The translations under genes and the position numbers were made by a program. Positions 46,960 to 55,302 of a DNA stretch of 55,302 nucleotides are shown here, one piece after another; the first letter of the stretch is position 1, and the number at the start of each line of letters is the position of its first letter. Below the pieces are notes generated by a model. The model did not search any database and was not told where the DNA came from. It was given only the letters and a program-made list of their open reading frames with translations. The stretch covers positions 1 through 55,302 of the forward strand of contig JASMJM010000067.1 of NCBI GenBank assembly GCA_030749725.1. The letters run 5' to 3'. Source of the stretch: Pseudomonadales bacterium (lineage in GTDB: Bacteria > Pseudomonadota > Gammaproteobacteria > Pseudomonadales > Azotimanducaceae).

Positions 46960-49146
46960 ATGAGGTCGCCTCAATTGACCGTGCAGCGGATTTTCAGCGA
47001 ACCGGATCTGAACGGTTCCGCACCCGTTGCATTACGCTTTTCCCCAGACGGTCAGCGGATCAGCTATCTCAGGAACAGTAGTGAGAGCATCGAACGACTC
47101 GATCTCTGGACGTACAGTGTCGACAATGGCAGCGCCAGCGTGCTGGTCAGATCCGACAGTCTGGTTTCTAACGATCGTATTCTTTCGGACCACGAGAAAG
47201 CCAAGCGGGAAAGGCAGCGGATTACAGCCAGCGGCATCATTGAATACCACTGGTCACCCAACGGTGATGCGCTGATCTTTCCGGTCGATGGCAATTTGTT
47301 CCACTTGGACCTGTCCTCTGACGACAACTCACTGCGTCAACTCAGCGATGACTCCACCTTCGAAACCGATGTTCAGTTCTCGCCCCAGGGTAACTACGTT
47401 AGTTTCGTACGCGATCAGAACATCCACCTCATTCAGCTGGACGGGACATTGGTGCACCGTCAACTGACATTCGACGGTGCGAATACTGTAGCCAACGGGG
47501 TTGCAGAATTTATCGCCCAGGAGGAAATGCACCGATTCAGCGGCTATTGGTGGTCTCCCGATGAACAGCATATGGCCTTCATCCAGACCGACGAATCCGA
47601 TGTGGCCGTATCACAGAGATATGAGATCGATGCTGACGACTTCAAGGTGTTTGATCAACGTTACCCCTACACCGGCACTGCCAACGCACGGGTAAGGCTG
47701 GGCATAGCATCGCTACAGGAAGATTCGATTCGCTGGCTGGATCTGGGCGGGCGTGATGACATCTATCTGGCCAGAGTGGACTGGCTACCTGACCATCTAA
47801 CGTTGGCGGTTCAGATCCAGGCGAGGGATCAGAAGACGCTGCAACTCTACTTTTATGACACGAGCGACGGCGAGCGTCGGCTCATTCTAACGGAGGACTC
47901 AACAACCTGGATTAATCTACACAACGATCTAAGATTTCTAAAATCGTCGGGGAGATTTATCTGGGCTTCAGAACGCAGCGGCTACAAGCACCTGTATCTA
48001 TACGAACTGGATGGTACGTTGATTCGGCCGCTCACGTCCGGGGAGTGGCCGGTCAGTCAGATGAAAGGGGTGGATGAGAAAAATGAACGCATCTATTTCG
48101 AGGGCTTCCTGCAATCACCAACGGAAAAGCACCTGTACAGCGTCGCGCTGCAAACGCCGGAGCATCCACCACCGCAACTAACCGAGGAACCGGGTTGGCA
48201 CGATGTGGAGATTAGTCTGGACTGTCGTCACTACATAGATCGACATTCCGATACGGCAACACCTCCTCGCGTATCGCTGCATCGAATAGATGGCGAACGC
48301 CTGGATGATCTGGAGTCTAATTCACTGCGCCGGGGACACCCATATTTCCCTTTTCGAGAGCAGCATGCAGAGATCCGTTTCGACACGCTGCCGGCAGCGG
48401 ACGGACAGCCACTTCACTTTCGGATCACGCGACCTGAACCATTTGATCCTGACCGCCGTTATCCCGCGATCGTCCTGGTATATGGCGGACCGGGAGTACA
48501 GCGGGTCAAAAACGAATGGGGCAGTCTATGGAATCAGTTTCTGGCCAGGCAGGGGTACGCACTGTTCGAATTGGACAATAGAGGTGCCAGCAATCACGGC
48601 AAGGCGTTTGAGGATCCCATCCACGGCGAGTTGGGCAGGGTAGAGACCGCCGATCAACTGGTTGGCGTGGAATACCTAAAATCCCTGTCATGGGTGGATG
48701 AGGATCGACTCGGCGTCTTCGGCCACAGCTACGGTGGCTATATGACCCTGATGCTGATGATGAAGGCTGGCGGGGTATTCAAAGCCGGGGTGGCCGTCGC
48801 ACCGGTCACCGACTGGCGGCTCTATGACACCCACTACACAGAACGATATCTCTCCCACCCGAAACTCAATGCTGCCGGATACGAGCAAAGCAACGTCTTC
48901 CCCTACATCCAACAGCTCCAGGGGGAACTGCTGATCATGCACGGCATGGCAGACGACAACGTGCTCTTCACCAACAGCACCAAGCTTTTCAAGGCCCTGC
49001 AGGATGGAAATCACAAGTTCGAGATGATGACCTACCCCGGCAGCAAACACGGGCTCGGCGGCAGGAGAGTCAATATCCATCGCTTTGAAACCATTGCACG
49101 GTTCTTCCGCAGAACGCTGCAGAGAGGAAGACCTGATGGCAGCTGA
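46960..49146 (+). CDS. Dipeptidyl peptidase IV-like S9 prolyl peptidase
   Basis: 728 residues. N-terminal eight-bladed beta-propeller (DPP IV type, to about residue 480) with the Glu motif EFIAQEEMHRFSGYWW, which binds the peptide amino end. C-terminal alpha/beta hydrolase with catalytic Ser in GVFGHSYGGYMTLM, Asp in GMADDNVLF and His in SKHGLGG. No signal peptide, so probably cytoplasmic, unlike many DPP IV enzymes. It would release Xaa-Pro dipeptides that PepQ splits. Its last 11 nt overlap the GNAT gene start. Confidence 0.92.
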   Translation: MRSPQLTVQRIFSEPDLNGSAPVALRFSPDGQRISYLRNSSESIERLDLWTYSVDNGSASVLVRSDSLVSNDRILSDHEKAKRERQRITASGIIEYHWSPNGDALIFPVDGNLFHLDLSSDDNSLRQLSDDSTFETDVQFSPQGNYVSFVRDQNIHLIQLDGTLVHRQLTFDGANTVANGVAEFIAQEEMHRFSGYWWSPDEQHMAFIQTDESDVAVSQRYEIDADDFKVFDQRYPYTGTANARVRLGIASLQEDSIRWLDLGGRDDIYLARVDWLPDHLTLAVQIQARDQKTLQLYFYDTSDGERRLILTEDSTTWINLHNDLRFLKSSGRFIWASERSGYKHLYLYELDGTLIRPLTSGEWPVSQMKGVDEKNERIYFEGFLQSPTEKHLYSVALQTPEHPPPQLTEEPGWHDVEISLDCRHYIDRHSDTATPPRVSLHRIDGERLDDLESNSLRRGHPYFPFREQHAEIRFDTLPAADGQPLHFRITRPEPFDPDRRYPAIVLVYGGPGVQRVKNEWGSLWNQFLARQGYALFELDNRGASNHGKAFEDPIHGELGRVETADQLVGVEYLKSLSWVDEDRLGVFGHSYGGYMTLMLMMKAGGVFKAGVAVAPVTDWRLYDTHYTERYLSHPKLNAAGYEQSNVFPYIQQLQGELLIMHGMADDNVLFTNSTKLFKALQDGNHKFEMMTYPGSKHGLGGRRVNIHRFETIARFFRRTLQRGRPDGS

Positions 49147-49594
49147 TATTTCGATTCGAGGGGCAAACACAGCAGATATCGAAGTCCTGGCTGAATTTAA
49201 CATGGCCATGGCACTGGAAACCGAAGGCAAGGTACTGCCGGCCGATGTAATTCGCGCTGGCGTCGGCGCTCTTTTCGAGAATCCGCAGTTGGGTTTCTAC
49301 AGCATGGCACTGGTCGCTGATAGACCAGCGGCAGCACTGATGATAACCACCGAATGGAGCGACTGGCGCAATGGACTGTTTTGGTGGATTCAGAGCGTTT
49401 ACGTCAAACCGGATTATCGACGGGCGGGTGTCTTCCGGCGACTGTACCAATCTATACGGGACCAGGCGATCGCGAGACCGGATGTATGTGGATTGCGGCT
49501 CTATGTGGAACGGGAGAATGTGGCTGCACAACAGACGTACTTGAAGATGGGTATGGTGGAGACCGCCTATCGATTGTTTGAGGAGGAATTCTGA
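49136..49594 (+). CDS. GNAT family N-acetyltransferase
   Basis: 152 residues with the acetyl-CoA motif A region (SVYVKPDYRRAGVFRRLY), where the usual R/Q-x-x-G-x-G/A pyrophosphate loop reads RRAGVF. Substrate unknown. ATG 49136 follows GAGAGGAAG and overlaps the end of the peptidase gene, so it is probably co-translated. It converges on pilZ with 12 bp between the stops. Confidence 0.88.
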   Translation: MAADISIRGANTADIEVLAEFNMAMALETEGKVLPADVIRAGVGALFENPQLGFYSMALVADRPAAALMITTEWSDWRNGLFWWIQSVYVKPDYRRAGVFRRLYQSIRDQAIARPDVCGLRLYVERENVAAQQTYLKMGMVETAYRLFEEEF

Positions 49595-49606
49595 ACGGCA
49601 AGTTGA

Positions 49607-49963
49607 CTACATGGTGTGGGTGCTGTTGGTTGAATTGAGTGACCCTGCCAGGTAGGTCTCGATCTTGTCCTTTGCCAGGTTGTCCGGGTCCGTGAACTGG
49701 ATGCCTACCCCGGCAGTGTGCGGGCTTTTCACCCCTTTCTTGGCCACCCAGATGACCTTGCCGGCTAAAGGAATCTTCTCCGTTTCATCCATCAGATTGA
49801 GTAGAATAAAGACCTCTTCACCCAAGGTGTACTCCACCTTGTTGCTGAGGAACAGGCCACCGTTCTTGACGAAGGGCATGTACATACTGAACAGTACCGC
49901 TTTGTCCTTGATGGTCATGGCCAGCATCGATTTCTTGGCGCCGCCTCTTCCTAATCTACCCAT
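49607..49963 (-). CDS. pilZ: PilZ domain protein, type IV pilus PilZ
   Basis: 118 residues, a single PilZ domain of the short PilZ type needed for type IV pilus biogenesis; such PilZ often lacks the RxxxR and D/NxSxxG c-di-GMP motifs, and neither is clear here. The start MGRLGRGGAKKSMLAM is taken at ATG 49963, with AGGTG 8 nt upstream; the ORF extends 5 codons further. It is the last gene of the minus-strand block, 60 nt after holB, which is the usual holB-pilZ order. Confidence 0.88.
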   Translation of the reverse strand: MGRLGRGGAKKSMLAMTIKDKAVLFSMYMPFVKNGGLFLSNKVEYTLGEEVFILLNLMDETEKIPLAGKVIWVAKKGVKSPHTAGVGIQFTDPDNLAKDKIETYLAGSLNSTNSTHTM

Positions 49964-50023
49964 AGTGCACACCTGCATTTACGTTAATTGAATTCTGCAT
50001 CACGATCGGCGATTCCTCAAGTT

Positions 50024-51031
50024 CTAATGTCGTGCCAGGCCGGACCACTGAATCATCAGGTTTTCGACGATCAGCAGCTTGTTGGGATTGTTGGGACCGA
50101 TCAACGCGGTCCTTTCCTCAGCCACGCGATCCATAAAGTCGATAAGGTTACGCCGCTCAAGGCGCATACAAATCAGATTAAAAAGATCAATCATGTCTTT
50201 GTTTTTTATGCTTTTTTCGTCCTTGGTCATCAGCAAACGCAAGAGATCATGCAACCAGAATGAGAAGATGTCCAAGAGTTCCAAGGCATCGTAGGACATC
50301 AGTTCGGCGGCGACCTCCGTGGCGACCCCGTCGCCCTGCCAGATCCTCTTTAGTCCTTCCGCCAGCGCTTTACGCTGTGCCAGAAACTCTGCCCCGGCAA
50401 ACTCCACCGCGAGCAAGGGTCTGTCCTGACTGAAATCGAGCAATAACTCTGCGGTAGAGCGATCCGTTAGATTGTCTGCCAGCCAGGGAAGCGACACGAC
50501 TCTACTTGGGGGGCTGAAATTCAGTCGCTGACAACGGCTACGCACGGTAGCCAGCAACGCACTAACCCGGTCGCAGACCAATATCAACAAGGTGTTGGGT
50601 CGGGGTTCCTCGAGACATTTCAGCAGGGCATTACCCGCATTGATATTGATGCGATCAGAGGGATGGACGATGACCACCTTGTAACCGCCCTGCTGCGATG
50701 TCTGTGCTACCCAAACGATCAGTTCCCTGATTTCATCGATACGGATGGCGGCACCCGGTTTCTCGGGCTCAATCACAACCAGATCCGGATGCGTTCCCGC
50801 TTTCAGGAGCCGGCAACCTGCACATTGGTTGCAGGGAAGTCCGCCAGCGGGAGTACGGCACAGCAGCAATGCGGCGACCGTGAGCGCAAAGCCTCTCTTG
50901 CCCAGCCCCGACTGACCTGCCAGCAGCAGCGCATGGGGTAGTCGATCCGTTTCTATCTGGCTGACCACCTGAGCATATTGCTGCGCTTGCCAGGGATAGA
51001 TTTCAGGTTCAGTTTCACTGAGGGTTGACAT
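50024..51031 (-). CDS. holB: DNA polymerase III delta-prime subunit
   Basis: Clamp-loader subunit, 335 residues. AAA+ fold with the degenerate P-loop LLAGQSGLGKRGFA and the zinc module with four Cys (CRTPAGGLPCNQCAGCRLL). Sensor region NALLKCLEEP and the conserved SRC motif (VRSRCQRL) are present. It begins 18 nt after the tmk stop. Confidence 0.94.
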   Translation of the reverse strand: MSTLSETEPEIYPWQAQQYAQVVSQIETDRLPHALLLAGQSGLGKRGFALTVAALLLCRTPAGGLPCNQCAGCRLLKAGTHPDLVVIEPEKPGAAIRIDEIRELIVWVAQTSQQGGYKVVIVHPSDRININAGNALLKCLEEPRPNTLLILVCDRVSALLATVRSRCQRLNFSPPSRVVSLPWLADNLTDRSTAELLLDFSQDRPLLAVEFAGAEFLAQRKALAEGLKRIWQGDGVATEVAAELMSYDALELLDIFSFWLHDLLRLLMTKDEKSIKNKDMIDLFNLICMRLERRNLIDFMDRVAEERTALIGPNNPNKLLIVENLMIQWSGLARH

Positions 51032-51049
51032 CTAGTTATTACTTTATAT

Positions 51050-51682
51050 TCAATCGCTTAGAACATGTTCGTCAAGTATTTTAGCAAGTGACTGCTGGAC
51101 CTTCTCCAGCGCTGCCGTGGTTGCCACCACGTGACAGCGATGCGGGTATCTCTCCGCTCGCCGCAGGTAATCCTGCCGGACCCTCTCAAAAAACAGCCGT
51201 TCCTCCTGCTCGAATCGATCCTTGGCACTGCGTTCTTCGGCCCTCTGCAATGCACGCTCCACCGTCAGATCCAAGATGATGGTCAGATCCGGCTCGAAAT
51301 CATCCAATACCAGCGTTTCCAGCACCTGGATCTGCTCCTCAGGGATCCCCCTGCCGCCCCCCTGGTACGCATAGCTGGAATCGGTGAACCGGTCGCACAG
51401 CACCCACTCTCCCCTTGCCAAGGCCGGTCTGATGACGCTCGAGACATGTTGTGCCCGGGCCGCAAACATCAGCAGTAATTCCGTCACAGCATCGACTTCT
51501 TCCGCCCTCTCTTGCAGCAGCAAGGCTCTAATGTCTTCTGCCAATGGAGTGCCGCCGGGTTCGCGGGTACGCACAACGACGTCCACGCCATGCTGCATGA
51601 GGTAATTCTCAATGAACTCGAGGTTGGTCGTCTTGCCAACTCCTTCTATTCCCTCGACAGTGATAAAACGCCCGGCTTTCAT
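51050..51682 (-). CDS. tmk: Thymidylate kinase
   Basis: Phosphorylates dTMP to dTDP. 210 residues. P-loop VEGIEGVGKTTN, DRF motif CDRFTDSSYAYQGGGRG, and a LID-like Arg-rich segment AEERSAKDRFEQEE. Its ATG overlaps the mltG stop by 4 nt. Confidence 0.96.
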   Translation of the reverse strand: MKAGRFITVEGIEGVGKTTNLEFIENYLMQHGVDVVVRTREPGGTPLAEDIRALLLQERAEEVDAVTELLLMFAARAQHVSSVIRPALARGEWVLCDRFTDSSYAYQGGGRGIPEEQIQVLETLVLDDFEPDLTIILDLTVERALQRAEERSAKDRFEQEERLFFERVRQDYLRRAERYPHRCHVVATTAALEKVQQSLAKILDEHVLSD

Positions 51683-52740
51683 TCTTCTGCTGCCCCCCTT
51701 CTACCATGCTTTTGGCCCCCATCCAGCTGGTATTTTCTCACCGCTTCGTTGTGCTCCGCCAGCGTATCCGAGAACTGCGACGTGCCATCCCCCCTGGCGA
51801 CGAAATAGAGGCTGCTGGCATCTGCCGGGTGCAGCGACGCGTGAATGGCGGCACGACTTGGATTGCTGATCGGCGTCGGCGGCAGACCGTAGTGAACATA
51901 GGTGTTGTAGGGAGTGTTGCCCTCGAGGTCTACTCTACGAAGATCTCCGGAGAATTCACTGCCCAATCCATAGATTACAGTCGGATCCGACTGCAGGCGG
52001 AACCCTTGTACCAGTCTGCGGATAAACACCGCAGCAATACGAGGGCGGTCCGTCTGTAATCCCGACTCCTTCTCCACGATGGAAGCCAGAATCAAGGCTT
52101 GGTAAGGAGTCTTGAAGGGCAGATCGGCAGCGCGAAGGAGCCACTCGTCGGCGAGGATCTTCTGCATTCGTTTGTAAGCAGTGGCCAGTATGCTCACGTC
52201 TGAAGTTCCGCTTTCGTAGTTGTAGGTGTCCGGGAAGAAGCGCCCCTCCGGACTCTCACCCGAGTGCTGCAATCTGGTCATAACATCCGCCGCGCTCAAT
52301 CCGTACAGCTGGTGATCGATTCCGGGCTGACGGTGCAACCAATCAAGCAGCTGCTCGAACAACCATCCCTCCAGAAATGTCACCTGGTGTTGTATCACCT
52401 CGCCGCTTCGAACCTTCTGCAGGAATTGACGTGGTGTCATGCCGGTTGGCAGATAATACTCTCCCGCCTTTATGGCTCCATCACTTTCCGTCATTCTTCC
52501 GTACCAGGATAGCAACTTGCTGGAAGACAGTAGCCCGGTGGCTGCCAGATCATCAGCCAGGCTGGTTAGACCGGCACCCTCGGGGATCCGGTAGGTTTCA
52601 CCCTCAGGCGATAGCTGCATCGGCGTGAAGAGTCCGTCCCACGTCCAGAAGCCGGTCATCAAGAAGACCATCACCGGTAACGACAGCAACACCAACCTGT
52701 ATGACTTATTGCTGATTCTCATCACTTCGAAACACTTCAT
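51679..52740 (-). CDS. mltG: Endolytic transglycosylase MltG (YceG-like)
   Basis: Inner-membrane enzyme cutting nascent peptidoglycan strands. 353 residues. One N-terminal transmembrane helix (about 15-33), a LysM-like part (EGETYRIPEGAGLTSLADDL, about 45-64) and the YceG catalytic domain with the Glu in LASIVEKESG (near residue 221) and the Pro-rich ending PISNPSRAAIHASLHP. ATG 52740 has AAGG 6 nt upstream; ATG 52722 is an alternative. The first 35 nt overlap the pabC end if 52740 is right. Confidence 0.94.
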   Translation of the reverse strand: MKCFEVMRISNKSYRLVLLSLPVMVFLMTGFWTWDGLFTPMQLSPEGETYRIPEGAGLTSLADDLAATGLLSSSKLLSWYGRMTESDGAIKAGEYYLPTGMTPRQFLQKVRSGEVIQHQVTFLEGWLFEQLLDWLHRQPGIDHQLYGLSAADVMTRLQHSGESPEGRFFPDTYNYESGTSDVSILATAYKRMQKILADEWLLRAADLPFKTPYQALILASIVEKESGLQTDRPRIAAVFIRRLVQGFRLQSDPTVIYGLGSEFSGDLRRVDLEGNTPYNTYVHYGLPPTPISNPSRAAIHASLHPADASSLYFVARGDGTSQFSDTLAEHNEAVRKYQLDGGQKHGRRGAAEE

Positions 52741-53599
52741 CGTGGCCTTGGGGCATACCCAGGTTGGACTGAATCATAAGCTGTAATCGATCGGTAGTCC
52801 TACCTTTTTGCCACGTCATGGGCTGTAAGAGCGCGTCATCTGACAGCCTTATCACCGGCCAGATTCCGGTCACGCTGTTGCATATGAATACTTCCTGGGC
52901 AAGTGCGAGATCATCAAGAGATATCGCCCGCTTACTGTTTTTCATACCCAGCCTGGTCGAGTGTTCAAGAATGTACCTTCGCATCACACCCTTCACGCCA
53001 CACTCATTGAGGCAGGAAGTGATCAACTGACCCTCCTTGACCAGGAATAGATTACTCTTGGTCCCCTCGATGACGGCACCCCGTCCATCCCGCATCAGGC
53101 CCTCGCTGAAACCGGACCCTTGCCACTCACCCGTGGCCAACACTTGTTCGAGCCGGTTCAGGTGTTTGATGCCCGCCAGTCGCTCATTACGGCCGAGCGT
53201 CGTCCGGCACAATTTGACTGCTACGCCATCGCGGTGATTGGCGTAAGGGACTGTTGGAGCCTTAAAGTAACTAACAATTCGACTGGGGTTCTCGGAATGT
53301 CTCGGGTTATATCCCCTGCCACCCTCGCCTCTGGTGACGATAATCTTAATGATTCCATCCACCGCTGCATTAAGCCTTAGAACTTCAAGACACTCCTTAC
53401 TCAGATTGGTCGAATCTGCAACAGACCAAGGAATGTTGAGAGTCTCACAACCAGTTTGCAGACGTTCAATATGATATCGCCAGAGGGGCATGTCACGGCG
53501 GACGACGGAAATAGTTTCAAACAGGCCGTCCCCGTAGGCAATGCCTCTATCGGTCACGGAGATCGACTCGAGCCGTCTACCATTTACGAGATGTTTCAC
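52706..53599 (-). CDS. pabC: 4-amino-4-deoxychorismate lyase
   Basis: Fold-type IV PLP enzyme forming p-aminobenzoate for folate. 297 residues. PLP lysine in AGIKHLNRLEQV. The first residues (MKHLVNGRRLESISVTDRG) match the family start. The position fabF-pabC-mltG is typical. About 15 residues beyond the usual end reach into mltG. The 217 bp upstream (toward fabF) hold no gene that I see. Confidence 0.93.
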   Translation of the reverse strand: MKHLVNGRRLESISVTDRGIAYGDGLFETISVVRRDMPLWRYHIERLQTGCETLNIPWSVADSTNLSKECLEVLRLNAAVDGIIKIIVTRGEGGRGYNPRHSENPSRIVSYFKAPTVPYANHRDGVAVKLCRTTLGRNERLAGIKHLNRLEQVLATGEWQGSGFSEGLMRDGRGAVIEGTKSNLFLVKEGQLITSCLNECGVKGVMRRYILEHSTRLGMKNSKRAISLDDLALAQEVFICNSVTGIWPVIRLSDDALLQPMTWQKGRTTDRLQLMIQSNLGMPQGHDEVFRSDENQQ

Positions 53600-53760
53600 T
53601 GGCTGATGTGCATTTGGATTTAGGGTCCCAGATCGGGTGCCCGTCTCACGTTATCTTGAAGCTAACACTTGGCATGGGCTTGACCACTTGTACTGGTCTA
53701 TGTGGGACGGATTCGCGTAGCTGTCTCACCTCATTGCTCCCCGGGCTAACGGTTCCTCTT

Positions 53761-53797
53761 GTGCCTGATTGGCGCGCTACTCGTGCCTGATTGGCGC
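53761..53797. repeat. Short direct repeat in the fabF-pabC gap
   Basis: GTGCCTGATTGGCGC occurs at 53761-53775 and again at 53783-53797, a period of 22 bp. It sits just after the fabF stop on the minus strand. No function assigned. Confidence 0.6.
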
Positions 53798-53816
53798 ATT
53801 AATGGAGAGACACCGG

Positions 53817-55061
53817 CTAAAGCTTCTGAAACAGGAGCGTGCCATTGGTGCCACCGAAACCGAACGAGTTAGTGAGCGCAATGTCGATGTCCATCTGGCG
53901 CGCCTGGTGGGGGATATAATCCAAATCGCATCCCTCGCCCGGGTTATCCAGATTGATGGTGGGCGGCGCAACCTGATCCTTAACAGCTAATACGCTTACC
54001 ACGGCCTCCACCGATCCGGCTGCTCCCAACAGGTGACCGATCATCGATTTGGTGGAACTGACGGCAATCCCGTCCGCCGCATCGCCCATCACTCTTCTGA
54101 TGGCAATCGATTCTGCCACATCACCTAATGGCGTTGATGTCCCATGGGCGTTGATGTAGCTGATCGCATCCGCATTGAGTTGGGCATCCAGCAGTGCATG
54201 CTGCATGGAGGCAACAGCGCCGGAACCATCTGCTGGAGGGGACGTCATGTGGCTTGCGTCAGCACTCATGCCGAAACCCACCAGTTCACAGTAGATGTCT
54301 GCCCCTCTGTTGTTCGCGTGCTCGTATTCCTCCAGAACCAACGCGCCCGCACCGTCGCTGAGAACAAAGCCATCCCGGTCTTTATCCCACGGGCGACTGG
54401 CCGCTTCGGGGTCATCATTTCGACTCGAGAGCGCTTTCATGGCGGAGAATCCGGCCATGGTGGTCGGTGAAATCGACTTTTCTGCGCCTCCGGCGATCAT
54501 CACATCGGCATCGCCGTAGGCGATCATTCTCGCTGAAAATCCAATGTTGTGAGTGCCGGTGGTACAGGCGGTGACGATGGCAATATTGGGGCCCTGGAGG
54601 CCATAGTGTATGGAAAGCTGTCCGGAAATCATGTTGATAATACTGGACGGCACAAAGAAAGGGGATACTCTGCCAGGCCCGCGATTGAGCAACACTTCAT
54701 GACACTTCTCGATGGTGACAATGCCACCGATACCGGACCCAATGGCGACGCCAATGCGGTGCCGATTCCCGTCGGACACTTCCAGCCCGGAATCAGCGAT
54801 GGCCTGAATTCCCGCCACCACACCAAACTGGATAAATCCATCCATTTTGCGGGCATCCTTGGCCGGTAAATAGTCTGCAATATCCAGCGGAGGAACCGTG
54901 CCACCAAAGCGAACCGGGAATCCCGTGGTATCAAAACTGTCAATCGGCGTAATGCCGCTCTTTCCCTCCAGCATGTTCTGCCAGGATTCATTCGCACTTA
55001 CTCCGAGGGGAGTTAACATGCCAACGCCTGTAATCACTACTCTGCGCCTGGTCACGGCCAC
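53817..55061 (-). CDS. fabF: 3-oxoacyl-ACP synthase II
   Basis: Elongating condensing enzyme of fatty acid synthesis. 414 residues. Catalytic Cys in [12 protein letters not shown], His in [11 protein letters not shown] and His in [15 protein letters not shown], the Cys-His-His triad of KAS I/II. The neighbouring acpP supplies its carrier. 120 bp with a hairpin separate it from acpP, as usual. Confidence 0.97.
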   Translation of the reverse strand: MAVTRRRVVITGVGMLTPLGVSANESWQNMLEGKSGITPIDSFDTTGFPVRFGGTVPPLDIADYLPAKDARKMDGFIQFGVVAGIQAIADSGLEVSDGNRHRIGVAIGSGIGGIVTIEKCHEVLLNRGPGRVSPFFVPSSIINMISGQLSIHYGLQGPNIAIVTACTTGTHNIGFSARMIAYGDADVMIAGGAEKSISPTTMAGFSAMKALSSRNDDPEAASRPWDKDRDGFVLSDGAGALVLEEYEHANNRGADIYCELVGFGMSADASHMTSPPADGSGAVASMQHALLDAQLNADAISYINAHGTSTPLGDVAESIAIRRVMGDAADGIAVSSTKSMIGHLLGAAGSVEAVVSVLAVKDQVAPPTINLDNPGEGCDLDYIPHQARQMDIDIALTNSFGFGGTNGTLLFQKL

Positions 55062-55116
55062 GACCTCCAGATCTCAACCATCACACACTGAAACCGAAAG
55101 CTCTGGAATGGCAAGC

Positions 55117-55158
55117 CCCAAAAGCAAAAGCCGCCCTGCTCGACGCAGATGCGGCTTT
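55117..55158 (-). terminator. Hairpin terminator between acpP and fabF
   Basis: On the minus strand AAAGCCGC-AT-CTGC-loop-GCAG-G-GCGGCTTT is followed by TGCTTTTGGGG. The outer stem is 8 bp (55127-55134 with 55151-55158) with an inner 4-bp CTGC/GCAG stem. It fits a partial rho-independent terminator for acpP, allowing high acpP and lower fabF levels. Confidence 0.7.
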
Positions 55159-55181
55159 CCAATTCCCTTCCTGCGGATCAA

Positions 55182-55302
55182 TTACGTATGAGCTTGTATA
55201 TAGTCGATAGCTTCTTTTACCGTCGTTATCTTTTCAGCTTCTTCATCCGGTATCTCGGTCTCAAACTCCTCTTCCAGTGCCATCACTAACTCGACTGTAT
55301 CC
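55182..55302 (-). CDS. acpP: Acyl carrier protein, C-terminal part (cut by the window edge)
   Basis: The minus strand from the edge reads [20 protein letters not shown] and on to AIDYIQAHT, then TAA at 55182-55184: 39 residues that match the end of AcpP. The Asp-Ser site for phosphopantetheine would lie just beyond the edge (the visible part begins after it). This is the fatty-acid carrier protein, normally about 77 residues, placed directly before fabF. The 5' half is outside the window. Confidence 0.95.
   Translation of the reverse strand, partial: DTVELVMALEEEFETEIPDEEAEKITTVKEAIDYIQAHT

Overview
The window looks like a chromosomal segment of a gammaproteobacterium, probably free-living and marine or sediment-type. 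The evidence is gene order: fimV-truA-trpF-trpB-trpA-folC-SPOR-cvpA-purF and acpP-fabF-pabC-mltG-tmk-holB-pilZ are both typical of that class, and fimV and pilZ suggest type IV pili. The exact genus cannot be read from the sequence. The left edge lies inside a tandem repeat, so upstream context is missing; the right edge cuts acpP.

Layout. (1) 1-1093: a 57/58-bp tandem repeat that reiterates the start region of a PotC-type ABC permease gene. (2) 1352-6228: a compact phosphonate pathway: PEP mutase, phosphonopyruvate decarboxylase, a fused cytidylyltransferase/2-aminoethylphosphonate transaminase, and a CDP-alcohol phosphotransferase. Together these would convert PEP to 2-aminoethylphosphonate (AEP), activate it as CMP-AEP and attach it to a lipid alcohol. 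(3) 6292-14072, minus strand: a histidine phosphatase gene, then a tightly packed run (in transcription order) of type I secretion ATPase, HlyD adaptor, amidohydrolase, hisI, hisG and an unknown lipoprotein. (4) 14234-19855: accessory metabolism (MDR reductase, acyl-CoA dehydrogenase, a decayed second acyl-CoA dehydrogenase, FkbM methyltransferase, GH172-type hydrolase, cyclophilin), with two abutting MITE-like elements. (5) 20110-27873: lpd-sucC-sucD, htpG behind a near-perfect sigma-32 promoter, and a convergent DUF1631 gene. (6) 28048-33400: a DUF4892 protein whose reading frame runs through a MITE, folE, aroC, a second copy of that MITE, a LysR regulator and asd. (7) 33557-44074: fimV and the trp/folC/purF cluster. 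(8) 44093-45314: an IS630-family insertion, then a prolidase and an S9 prolyl peptidase, a GNAT acetyltransferase, and the minus-strand pilZ-holB-tmk-mltG-pabC-fabF-acpP block.

The best leads are the complete four-gene phosphonolipid cluster with an altered CDP-alcohol phosphotransferase motif, the reiterated translation-start repeat at the left edge, the MITE that has become the N-terminal reading frame of a DUF4892 protein, and a Glu at the catalytic Asp position of TrpA. Core biosynthetic and housekeeping calls are firm; regulatory and MITE calls rest on pattern reading alone.
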